In this document: positions 1 to 6,069 of the stretch, piece by piece
Numbering within the stretch: position 1 is the stretch's first letter
How the letters are laid out: every line of letters begins with the position of its first letter
From: JAADHY01 sp964428935
GTDB taxonomy: Bacteria > Planctomycetota > Planctomycetia > Planctomycetales > Planctomycetaceae
NCBI GenBank assembly: GCA_964428935.1
Contig: CAYSAG010000267.1
Location: 1-7,267, forward strand
Direction: 5' to 3'
Length of the DNA stretch: 7,267 bases
Position numbers and translations under genes: made by a program
The notes under the pieces: model-generated
The model's input: the letters and a program-made list of their open reading frames with translations, nothing else
The model's database searches: none
Told to the model about the DNA's origin: nothing

Positions 1-1420
1 TTTCTCCCTCTCCGTTGCCCGAAATTTCGATGACCGCGCTGCCTTCGGACAGCCCGTCCGCCGGCGCCGCTGGTGGCAGCAACAGTTCCGCCTTTTTGAT
101 CAAGTCGCCTTCGCGCAACTTGCCTTCGGCCGGACTGCCCGGTTCGATGCGCAGCACAGTCGGAATCAGGTGGAAAGCCACGCCGATGGCTGGCACCGAC
201 ATGGGCACTCCCGGAGCGAACGGCTTTTCGGTCCAGCCCGGTCGGTCTTCCGGGACGACGTACAGAGTGACGTCGGTGGTCGTCCCGCCTTCGACTTCGC
301 GTTTGACCTCGATTTTCACGTTTTGGCCGTGCAGGCTGGCCAGCAAGTCCGGCAACTTCAGCGGATTGATTTCTCGGCCAACGTCCTGCCCGTTGATTCG
401 AAGAATCTTGTCGCCCACTTTCAGTCCGGCTCGTTCGGCTGGCGACCCTTCCTTAATGGCCACAATGGGCTCGACGTCCATGACCAGTCCCAGCGTGCGA
501 AACGGCTGGGGCGGGACTTGAATTTCGACCGGCTCCGGCCGTCCCTTTCGGTGAACGACGAACGTCAGCATTCGGTCCCGCTTCTTGGCCAGAATCTGCT
601 GCAGCTCCGGAACGCTTCGGACCGGCTGGCCGTCCACTTTCAGAATTCGGTCGCCCGGCTCGAACGGCGGACTGGCTTGGGCGGCCGCGGAAGCCGGGAA
701 CACGGGCGGAATGTCCTCCTCCGGAAAGTCGATCAGTTGAAGTCCTTCGGCGGGAGCGATTCCGACCATGCGGCGGGTGCCGGTCATTTCGGGCACCAGA
801 CGTTTTTCGAGGCGGCGTCCGTCTGCCCGAACGATTTTCAGGTCCACGGGCCCGGTGGTCAGAGCCACGCCGCGCATGATGTCGGAGAAAGACGACGTCG
901 GCCGACCGTTGATTTCGACGATGCGGTCCCCGATCTCCAGACCCGCTCGCCAAGCCGGCATGCCGATCTGAAGGTCACCCACCACCGGCGGCGACACGGC
1001 CACTCCAAGCTGGAACGCGAAAGCGAAAAACAGCAGGCCCGTGACGAGGTTCATGACCACCCCGGCCGAAATGATGGCCATTCGCTGGCTGACCGGTTTG
1101 GCGGAGTAAGAGCGGGGGTCCTGGGCGATTTCGTCGCTGGTGAGTTGACTGGGGTCGAGGTCGTCTTGGCCGAGCATCTTCACGTAGCCGCCGAAGGGAA
1201 TCAGCGACAGCGCGTACTCCGTCTCGCCCTTCTTCCTGCTCCAGACGATCGGACCAAACCCAATGCTGAACCGCTCGACCAACACCCCGCACCACTTGGC
1301 GACTGCGAAATGGCCCAGTTCGTGGAAAAAAATGACCAGGCCCAGGCCAATGGCCACGTAGAGAATGTTGAGCAGCATGTGCAGCGTGGAGCTCCAATCC
1401 GCTGCCGCTAAGGTTTCCAC
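1..1420 (-). CDS. rseP: RseP-like site-2 zinc metalloprotease with multiple PDZ domains (3' end outside window)
   Basis: Membrane-embedded S2P-family (M50) protease, expected to cut transmembrane substrates such as anti-sigma factors. About 473 residues are visible. A hydrophobic first segment (residues 15-32) leads into the zinc-binding HELGH (33-37), followed by AVAKWCGV and the FGGYVKMLG loop (about 86-94). A second hydrophobic segment containing SAGVVMNLVTGLLFFAF follows at about 117-133. Four PDZ-like blocks come next: about 140-225 (IGMPAWRAGLEIGDRI), 240-315 (FEPGDRILKVDGQPV), 318-400 (EGSPAERAGLKVGDKI) and from 420 (EPGSPAEGKLREGDLI). E. coli RseP has two PDZ domains, so this is an expanded form. 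The C-terminal NxxPxPxLDG-type motif should lie beyond position 1. I chose GTG at 1420 because AAAGGAG sits 8 nt upstream; ATG at 1378 is the alternative but would trim the start before the first membrane helix. The start overlaps the end of dxr by 13 nt, which suggests co-transcription and coupled translation. Confidence 0.94.
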   Translation of the reverse strand, partial: METLAAADWSSTLHMLLNILYVAIGLGLVIFFHELGHFAVAKWCGVLVERFSIGFGPIVWSRKKGETEYALSLIPFGGYVKMLGQDDLDPSQLTSDEIAQDPRSYSAKPVSQRMAIISAGVVMNLVTGLLFFAFAFQLGVAVSPPVVGDLQIGMPAWRAGLEIGDRIVEINGRPTSSFSDIMRGVALTTGPVDLKIVRADGRRLEKRLVPEMTGTRRMVGIAPAEGLQLIDFPEEDIPPVFPASAAAQASPPFEPGDRILKVDGQPVRSVPELQQILAKKRDRMLTFVVHRKGRPEPVEIQVPPQPFRTLGLVMDVEPIVAIKEGSPAERAGLKVGDKILRINGQDVGREINPLKLPDLLASLHGQNVKIEVKREVEGGTTTDVTLYVVPEDRPGWTEKPFAPGVPMSVPAIGVAFHLIPTVLRIEPGSPAEGKLREGDLIKKAELLLPPAAPADGLSEGSAVIEISGNGEGE

Positions 1421-2556
1421 TTTCGCGTCTCCTTTCGAGTCCACTCGTCCAGCCGGAACAGCTCCTCCAGGGTCGGGCTGGGGTCGAAGTCGTGCTGGTC
1501 CAAGACGTCTCGGCACGCGCGGGGAATGTCGGTGAAGCGAATTTCGCCCTTCAGGAACCGATCGACGGCCACTTCGTTGGCGGCGTTCAGCACGGCGCCG
1601 GCCGTTCCGCCGCGGCGTGCCACCTCGTAACCCAGCTCCAGTGCCGGAAAGGCCTCCCGGTCCGGCGGCTCGAAATCCAGCCGCACCGGCACCGTGAAGT
1701 CCATTCGCGGCGACACCCCTTCCAGCCGTTCCGGGTAGGTCAACGCGTACTGAATCGGCAGTTTCATGTCCGGAGGTGACAACTGAGCCATCACCGCGCC
1801 GTCGACAAACTCGACCATGGAGTGTACGACCGACTGCGGATGAATGACCACCTCAATTTTTTCGACCGGCAGACCGAAAAGCCACCGCGCTTCAATCACC
1901 TCCAGCGCCTTGTTCATCATGGTGGCCGAATCAATGGTGATTTTGCGACCCATGTTCCAGGTGGGGTGTTCCAGAGCCATTTCGGGAGTCACGTCGCGAA
2001 GCCGCTCTCGGCTCCAGCCCCGAAACGGGCCACCGCTGGACGTCAAAATCACCCGGCGCACCTCGGACGGTCGTCCCGACTGCAAGGCCTGGAAAATGGC
2101 GCTGTGTTCGCTGTCGACCGGCAGCAAGACCGCTTGCGTCTGTTCGGCCAGTTCCATGACCAGCGGTCCGGCCACGACCAACGTTTCCTTGTTCGCAATG
2201 GCCACTCGCTTGCCGTTTTCCACGGCGGCCCAGGTGCCGCGCAGTCCGGCTGCGCCCACAATGGCGGCTACGACGACGTCGGCTTCTGGCGTCGCCGCCA
2301 CCCGTTCAATGGCCTCCGCGCCGAACAACACCTCAGTTTCCGGAGCGAACTGGCCCACTTCCACCTGGTCCCGCAGCCCCGCGTCGCCGACGACGGCCCA
2401 CTTCGGACGAAACCGTCGACTCTGCTCGGCCAACGTCCTCCACTGCCGGTGTGCCGTAATTCCCACCAGCCGCATTCGGTCGCCGTGCGCGGCCACCACT
2501 TCCAGACAGTTCTTGCCAATGGACCCTGTGGAGCCAAGAACGACGATTCGGTTCAT
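1408..2556 (-). CDS. dxr: 1-deoxy-D-xylulose 5-phosphate reductoisomerase
   Basis: Cytosolic second enzyme of the MEP isoprenoid pathway: converts 1-deoxy-D-xylulose 5-phosphate to 2-C-methyl-D-erythritol 4-phosphate with NADPH and a divalent metal. It has 382 residues, close to the usual length for the family. The NADPH-binding loop GSTGSIG is at residues 8-14, ANKETLV at 121-127, the metal-binding DSEHSA at 148-153, SSGGPF at 173-178, and HPTWNMGRK followed by IDSATMMNK at 197-216. HPQSVVHS, an AQLSPPDMKLP stretch and the C-terminal NAANEVAV follow. By alignment with E. coli the metal ligands should be Asp148, Glu150 and Glu219. All core motifs are intact, so the enzyme should be active and a fosmidomycin target. 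The ATG at 2556 gives a canonical N-terminus, although no strong Shine-Dalgarno sequence precedes it. The gene overlaps rseP downstream. Upstream is the repeat array rather than cdsA, which I would expect next to dxr in many bacteria. Confidence 0.98.
   Translation of the reverse strand: MNRIVVLGSTGSIGKNCLEVVAAHGDRMRLVGITAHRQWRTLAEQSRRFRPKWAVVGDAGLRDQVEVGQFAPETEVLFGAEAIERVAATPEADVVVAAIVGAAGLRGTWAAVENGKRVAIANKETLVVAGPLVMELAEQTQAVLLPVDSEHSAIFQALQSGRPSEVRRVILTSSGGPFRGWSRERLRDVTPEMALEHPTWNMGRKITIDSATMMNKALEVIEARWLFGLPVEKIEVVIHPQSVVHSMVEFVDGAVMAQLSPPDMKLPIQYALTYPERLEGVSPRMDFTVPVRLDFEPPDREAFPALELGYEVARRGGTAGAVLNAANEVAVDRFLKGEIRFTDIPRACRDVLDQHDFDPSPTLEELFRLDEWTRKETRKWKP
1429..1435 (-). promoter_or_regulatory. 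Ribosome binding site of rseP inside the dxr coding end
   Basis: AAAGGAG on the minus strand, 8 nt before the GTG at 1420. It is the strongest Shine-Dalgarno sequence I see in the window and it decides the GTG start over the downstream ATG. It lies within the last codons of dxr, so ribosomes finishing dxr pass over it, consistent with translational coupling. Confidence 0.8.
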
Positions 2557-2652
2557 TCTCAGTTGGCCAGCAACAGGAGTTGGGAACTTCTTCTGGGGAG
2601 CGACAGAAGTGGAGCTTCGTACCGGGACCGACCGCTGCCGGCAAGCCGCCGC

Positions 2653-2658
2653 ATTCTA
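2653..2658 (-). promoter_or_regulatory. Possible -10 element for dxr
   Basis: TAGAAT on the minus strand differs from the sigma-70 consensus TATAAT at one base and stands out in GC-rich surroundings. It would place the transcript start about 90 nt before the dxr ATG. No good -35 hexamer lies 16-18 nt upstream (the best is TCGGTT-like), so this is weak. The 2557-2788 stretch shows nothing else I can support except a short in-frame ATG peptide listed under rejected items. Confidence 0.25.
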
Positions 2659-2788
2659 GAAAAGTCCGGTCGAAACCGACAGCTCATGGAGCCCGTCCGA
2701 GAATTCGTCCGCGTTTCTCCTGCGGCTCCCCGGTTTTGGAGCGACCGGACGCGTCTTCTCGAGCTGGCCTCGAGACGCGAACCGTCAG

Positions 2789-3021
2789 CGGCCACGACGG
2801 AGACTTAACGGCCACGACAGAGCGTGGCCCTCCGGCGGCCNNNNNNNNNNNNNNNNNNNNNNNNNNNNNNNNNNNNNNNNNNNNNNNNNNNNNNNNNNNN
2901 NNNNNNNNNNNNNNNNNNNNNNNNNNNNNNNNNNNNNNNNCGGCCACGACAGAGCGTGGCCCTCCGGCGGCCACGACAGAGCGTGGCCCTCCGGCGGCCG
3001 CGACGGAGCGCGGCCCTCCGC
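2789..3021. repeat. 27-bp tandem repeat array of GC-rich hairpin units, interrupted by an assembly gap
   Basis: Complete units are at 2809-2835, 2941-2967, 2968-2994 and 2995-3021, with a partial unit at 2789-2802 and the first 5 bases of another at 2836-2840 before the gap. On the plus strand each normal unit contains the arm GGCCACG, a 6-nt loop ACAGAG and the arm CGTGGCC, a perfect 7-bp stem, joined to the next by CTCCGGC. Units at 2941 and 2968 are identical. The unit at 2995 has arms GGCCGCG and CGCGGCC with loop ACGGAG, so both arms changed and pairing is preserved. Neighbouring units could also pair across the junction (CGTGGCC with the next GGCCACG, 7-nt loop). The array begins 1 nt after the stop codon of the EboF-type gene. 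Open frames through it are by-products of a period divisible by three. Similar GC-rich repeats occur, as I recall, in other Planctomycetota/Verrucomicrobiota genomes; I could not check this. Confidence 0.9.
2841..2940. other. Assembly gap (100 N)
   Basis: Exactly 100 unresolved bases, the usual placeholder for a gap of unknown length. Both edges lie in the same 27-bp repeat. The unit starts on the two sides (2836 and 2941) are 105 bases apart, which is not a multiple of 27, so the N count probably does not reflect true length. The real sequence could be a longer repeat array or could include other genes. Confidence 0.99.
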
Positions 3022-3022
3022 C

Positions 3023-4426
3023 TCAACCGCGACCGAACTGCAGCTCCAGCAGCAACGGCTTGACGTCGGTCGCTTCGATTTGGTCGCGCTCAACCTGTCG
3101 CGACGAGCACACGAACACGGGAGACTCGGTTGCCTCCTTGCCCGGGGTGGGCAGTCGGCCGTGGCTGCCGCGGACCACGGTGGCGTCCAGGCCAATGACG
3201 TCCATGTAGTAACGAAAGCCCAGCGACTTCTGCAGCAATCGCCAAGCGATTCGCAGTTTTGGAAAACGCAGACGCCGGTCCAGGAACAGCTCGACCGGGT
3301 CGTAGCCGGGCTTGCGGTGAATGTCGACCGTGCGAGCGTAGTCGGGCGCCCGGGCGTCGTCGAGCCAGAAGTAGTAGGTGAACCAGTGCCGCGGCGCCGC
3401 GACCACCACCAGCTCGCCCGAACGCGGGTGGTCCAAGCCGAACCGCTGCTGGGCCACGCGGTCCAGAACCAGCTCCACGCCGTCGACCTTCCGCAGCAGC
3501 CTCGCCACCTCGTCCACCTTGTCCGCTCGGTTGACGTAAACGTGAGCCACCTGGTGGTCGGCCACGGCGAAGGCCGTCGAGGCTCCGCAGTCGAGCGTCT
3601 CCCAGCCCAGCGGTTCGCGTCGGACCTGCAGGTACCCGTGCTCCCGCAGGATCCGGTTCAAATGCACCGGTGTGTCGACTTCACTGATTGCGTACTCCGA
3701 CAGCACGACGACCTCGGCGCCCTGGCTCCGAGCGGTTTCAATCACCCGCCCGGTCTCGGCGTCGACCAACCGAAGGTCCTCGCGAATTCGCGGGTCGTTC
3801 GGTCCCAGCCGCTGCAGGTTGTAGTCCAGGTGCGGAAGGTAGACCAACGTCAATGCCGGTCGGTAGCGGTTCAAGACGCGAAGCGTGGCGTCGGCAATCC
3901 AACGCGAGCTGACAATGTCGGCGGCTGGTCCCCAGAAGCGGTGCAGCGGGAAGCGACCCAGCTGCGCCTGCAACTCGTCGCGCAATTCGGCCGGCTGCGT
4001 GTACACGTCGAAAATCTTCCGGCCGTCCGCCGGGTAACTGGGACGCGGCGTCACCGACCAGTCGACCGGAGCGTACATGTTGTACCACCAGAACAGCTTC
4101 GCTGTGGTGTGGCGGTCGTCGCGCTTCTTGGCCGCTTCGTACAGCTTTTCTCCGCCCACCAGCCGGTTCGACTGTCGCCAAAAAAAGACTTCCGACAGGT
4201 CGCGAAAGTACCAGCCGTTGCCCACCACGCCGTGTTCCCGTGGCAGGAGGCCCGTGAGGAAGGAGGACTGAACCGAGCACGTGACGGCGGGCAAGACCGT
4301 CCCGAGCGGTCGCGCAAACCCCTCCTCGGCCAACTGCCGAATGCACGGCGTGTCGGGCCCGACCATGTCCAGAGTCAGGCCGACCACGTCGACCACCACC
4401 AACGGTTTCCAGGGCTGGTTAGGCAT
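3023..4426 (-). CDS. eboF: EboF-type nucleotide pyrophosphatase/phosphodiesterase (alkaline phosphatase superfamily)
   Basis: Predicted metal-dependent phosphodiesterase or phosphatase of the type I phosphodiesterase/nucleotide pyrophosphatase family. Its substrate is unknown. The start VVVDVVGLT places a metal-ligand Asp at residue 13, and PAVTCSVQSS gives the expected nucleophile Thr49. Blocks that I remember as conserved in cyanobacterial EboF follow: HGVVGNGWYFRD (from 65), LFWWYNMY (111-118), YPADGRKI (131-138), FWGPAADI (164-171), YLPHLDYNLQRLG (196-208), VLSEYAI (about 241-247), GASTAFAVADHQVAHVYV (about 281-298), FTYYFWLDDARAPDYARTVD (about 349-368), IHRKPGYDP (about 369-377) and RGSHGRL near 420-426. 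At 467 residues the length suits the family. I start at ATG 4426 (MPNQPWKP) because it begins just before the first conserved strand; the frame stays open upstream to a TTG at 4489, but that extension has no recognisable content. I see no signal peptide or membrane helix. It lies 265 nt downstream of the EboB-type gene on the same strand, and the repeat array begins 1 nt after its TGA. Confidence 0.92.
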   Translation of the reverse strand: MPNQPWKPLVVVDVVGLTLDMVGPDTPCIRQLAEEGFARPLGTVLPAVTCSVQSSFLTGLLPREHGVVGNGWYFRDLSEVFFWRQSNRLVGGEKLYEAAKKRDDRHTTAKLFWWYNMYAPVDWSVTPRPSYPADGRKIFDVYTQPAELRDELQAQLGRFPLHRFWGPAADIVSSRWIADATLRVLNRYRPALTLVYLPHLDYNLQRLGPNDPRIREDLRLVDAETGRVIETARSQGAEVVVLSEYAISEVDTPVHLNRILREHGYLQVRREPLGWETLDCGASTAFAVADHQVAHVYVNRADKVDEVARLLRKVDGVELVLDRVAQQRFGLDHPRSGELVVVAAPRHWFTYYFWLDDARAPDYARTVDIHRKPGYDPVELFLDRRLRFPKLRIAWRLLQKSLGFRYYMDVIGLDATVVRGSHGRLPTPGKEATESPVFVCSSRQVERDQIEATDVKPLLLELQFGRG

Positions 4427-4691
4427 TTCAGGCCGTTGAACGAAGCTCGAGCCGCTGAAGCGAAGTCGGCAAACGGACCGTTGCGACAACCGGAGGCATC
4501 GGCTCGCCGAGCGGGCCGCCGTGTTTCCTGGCGACGTCCGTCAGGGGCCAAGCCAAGTCAATGAACTAAGGAAGAAGTGAGCCCGCCGTTTCCCCGGCGT
4601 GGACCGCCGTCGAGCCGCTCGGCCGTTCGCCACCGGGCCCTCGACGCCGCGAGCCACCCCAGCGGCCCAGCCGCGGCAACGGTCGAGCCGT
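4427..4691. other. Spacer between the EboB-type and EboF-type genes
   Basis: 265 nt, very GC-rich in 4590-4691 and less so around 4550-4580. No ribosome binding site is clear before the ATG at 4426. A 5-bp hairpin (GCGGC, TGG, GCCGC on the minus strand) follows the EboB stop but lacks a T run. I see no gene. The spacing is wide for a tight operon, so co-transcription is uncertain. Confidence 0.5.
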
Positions 4692-5492
4692 CTAAAGGTC
4701 GAACCGGCCGGACTGTCGGAAAAAGGCCGCGGGGTTGTCGAAGACCACGCGTCGAATTTCTTCCTCGTTGAAACCGCGACGCCGCATTTCGACCACGAAG
4801 TCCGGGACGGCTCGAGGTGTGGACGGCCCCCAGTCCGCGGCCGAATTGACCAGAATTCTTTCCAGGCCGAACCGCTCCACCACGTCCACCGCCCGTTGGG
4901 GCGTGCACTTCGTCACTGGGTACAGAGTCAAACCGCACCAGTAGCCCGCCTCGTACGCCGGACCAATCGTGTGTTCCTCGCAGTGGTCAATCAACACCCG
5001 CTCCGGCGGCAGGTCCGACCGGTTTCGCAGCATGTCCAGAATCATTCGGGTGCCCTTGTACTTGTCTTGCAGGTGGGGCGTGTGAATCAAGACCAGGCTG
5101 TTCGTCTTGGCCGCCAGCTCCAGGTGCTCCTCGAACACCACGCACTCGTTCTTCGTGTTCTTGTTCAGACCGATTTCGCCAATTCCGAGCACCGTCGGAC
5201 AGTCCAAGAACTCGGGAATGAACGACAGCACGTCTCGAGCCAGCGAAACGTTCTCCGCCTCCTTCGGGTTGATGCACAGCCAGCAGAAGTGCCGAATGCC
5301 GAACTTCGCTGCTCGCTTCGGCTCAAACTCGGTCAACTGGCGGAAGTAGTCACGAAAGTTCTCGGGCCCGCCGCGGTCGAAGCCAGCCCAAAAAGCCGGC
5401 TCGCTCACCGCCACACACCCCCAACGGGCCATGTCTTCGTAGTCGTCGGTCACACGACAAACCATGTGAATGTGCGGTTCAATGTACTGCAT
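4692..5492 (-). CDS. eboB: EboB-type TatD family metal-dependent hydrolase
   Basis: Amidohydrolase-fold protein related to TatD but of the ebo-cluster branch. Its substrate is unknown. The 266 residues begin with PHIHM, giving metal ligands His7 and His9, then TDDYEDMA (15-22) and EPAFW (31-35). GIGEIG carries Glu106, LIHTPH carries His137, LIDH carries His170 and NSAADWG carries Asp220, matching the ligand pattern of TatD enzymes. It ends with a typical FDNPAAFF segment (251-258). Conserved features outside the ligands (HFCWLCINPKEAE, 68-80; CGLTLYPVTK, 186-195) match the EboB group as I remember it rather than housekeeping TatD DNases. The ATG at 5492 is preceded by GAGG with 7 nt spacing, which supports this start. 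No signal peptide is seen, so it is probably cytosolic. The partner EboF-type gene lies downstream; eboA, eboC, eboD and eboE are not in view. Confidence 0.93.
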   Translation of the reverse strand: MQYIEPHIHMVCRVTDDYEDMARWGCVAVSEPAFWAGFDRGGPENFRDYFRQLTEFEPKRAAKFGIRHFCWLCINPKEAENVSLARDVLSFIPEFLDCPTVLGIGEIGLNKNTKNECVVFEEHLELAAKTNSLVLIHTPHLQDKYKGTRMILDMLRNRSDLPPERVLIDHCEEHTIGPAYEAGYWCGLTLYPVTKCTPQRAVDVVERFGLERILVNSAADWGPSTPRAVPDFVVEMRRRGFNEEEIRRVVFDNPAAFFRQSGRFDL

Positions 5493-5808
5493 GCTGCGAC
5501 CTCGCTTCTTGTCAGTGGCTGCCCGCAGAACGCCAGGAAGACCGGCGCCGCGCGTCGTTGGGAAGGCTGAGCCGTCCCGCCGAGTCGTGGGCTGCGAGGA
5601 AAGGAGCTCCGTCGGACCGCGGAGCTCCCGCGCCGTCGGACCCTCGTCGACGTCGCGGCTCGGGTCGAGGCGACCTTTCGGGAGTCGCGCAACCGACGGA
5701 ACGGTCGCCTTCCAAGCAGTCTGCGCAGGCCGGTTCCGCCGCTCGCCCCCGGACCAACCGGCCGCCTTCTGCTGCCTTTGCCGCGGCGGCCCGACGCGTC
5801 CCGGCCGT
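5493..5808. other. Non-coding spacer upstream of the EboB-type gene
   Basis: 316 nt of GC-rich sequence. Frames open through it are Arg/Ser/Gly-rich with no recognisable protein content. It contains the imperfect repeat at 5603-5642. I see no convincing promoter or RNA gene. Confidence 0.5.
5603..5642. repeat. Imperfect direct repeat with hairpin potential
   Basis: GGAGCTCC followed by GTCGGACC occurs at 5603-5618 and again, with six extra bases between the two parts, at 5621-5642. Because GGAGCTCC is self-complementary, its two copies (5603-5610 and 5621-5628) can pair as an 8-bp stem with a 10-nt loop. The segment shares GCTCCGTCG with the minus strand of the variant unit of the 27-bp array, so it may be a decayed relative, but the match is short. 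Confidence 0.45.
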
Positions 5809-6069
5809 TCAGCACCCCAACTTCTGACGCCAGTCCGGCTCGTACGGGTCGCTGAACAACAGCAGAACCCGTTCCGCGCGTCCCGGCTCTTTGCTGTTCA
5901 GCACCTCCAAGGCCTGCCGAATTCGTTCGTAGCGGGTGTCCCGGCCGAGCTGACCACTTTCGTCCGCGCGGTCGATTCGGTCCAGCGCGGCGGCCAGGTC
6001 GACCAGCGTCGCCCGCACCTGCAGGAACTCGTCGTCCAACACGTCCCGAGCGGTTCTTCGTGGTGCCAT
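5809..6069 (-). CDS. Small conserved planctomycete-type hypothetical protein
   Basis: 86 residues starting MAPRRTARDVLDDEFLQVR. Residues about 8-33 read as an amphipathic helix (VLDDEFLQVRATLVDLAAALDRIDRA), followed by a charged linker (ESGQLGRDTRYE), a second helix (RIRQALEVLNS) and a C-terminal AERVLLLFSDPYEPDWRQKL. It looks like a soluble helical protein with no membrane segment and no enzyme motif. I recall very similar short proteins annotated as hypothetical in Planctomycetota, but no function. I prefer ATG 6069 because the conserved-looking content begins there; the frame runs back to a GTG at 6132, but that Pro/Arg-rich extension covers part of a dyad and looks non-coding. No clear ribosome binding site precedes the ATG. 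It is divergent from the HEAT-repeat gene and lies 316 nt upstream of the EboB-type gene. Confidence 0.72.
   Translation of the reverse strand: MAPRRTARDVLDDEFLQVRATLVDLAAALDRIDRADESGQLGRDTRYERIRQALEVLNSKEPGRAERVLLLFSDPYEPDWRQKLGC

Noticed and set aside
170..1411. Long plus-strand open frame of 413 codons
   Set aside because: It lies antisense to rseP, whose frame has clear protease and PDZ motifs; the antisense product is His/Arg/Gln-rich without any domain.
2559..2654. 31-codon ATG frame ending 2 nt before the dxr start, possible leader peptide
   Set aside because: No ribosome binding site, no regulatory codon run beyond a short Leu stretch, and Arg/Ser-rich content typical of GC-rich non-coding frames.
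2789..3021. CRISPR array
   Set aside because: Units are directly adjacent with no unique spacers, the period is only 27 bp and no cas gene is present.
2785..3195. Open frames through the repeat giving periodic peptides such as TTERGPPAA or PPEGHALSW
   Set aside because: They arise because the 27-bp period is a multiple of three, cross the N block, and overlap the end of the EboF-type gene in another frame.
3080..4564. Long plus-strand open frame of 494 codons
   Set aside because: Antisense to the EboF-type gene; its composition mirrors that gene and shows no domain.
4640..4691. Hairpin after the EboB stop as a rho-independent terminator
   Set aside because: The stem is only 5 bp with a 3-nt loop and there is no T run after it.
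5450..5815. Arg-rich minus-strand frame between the small hypothetical and the EboB-type gene
   Set aside because: It runs into the EboB-type gene in another frame, is nearly all Arg/Ser/Gly and has no recognisable fold or start signal.
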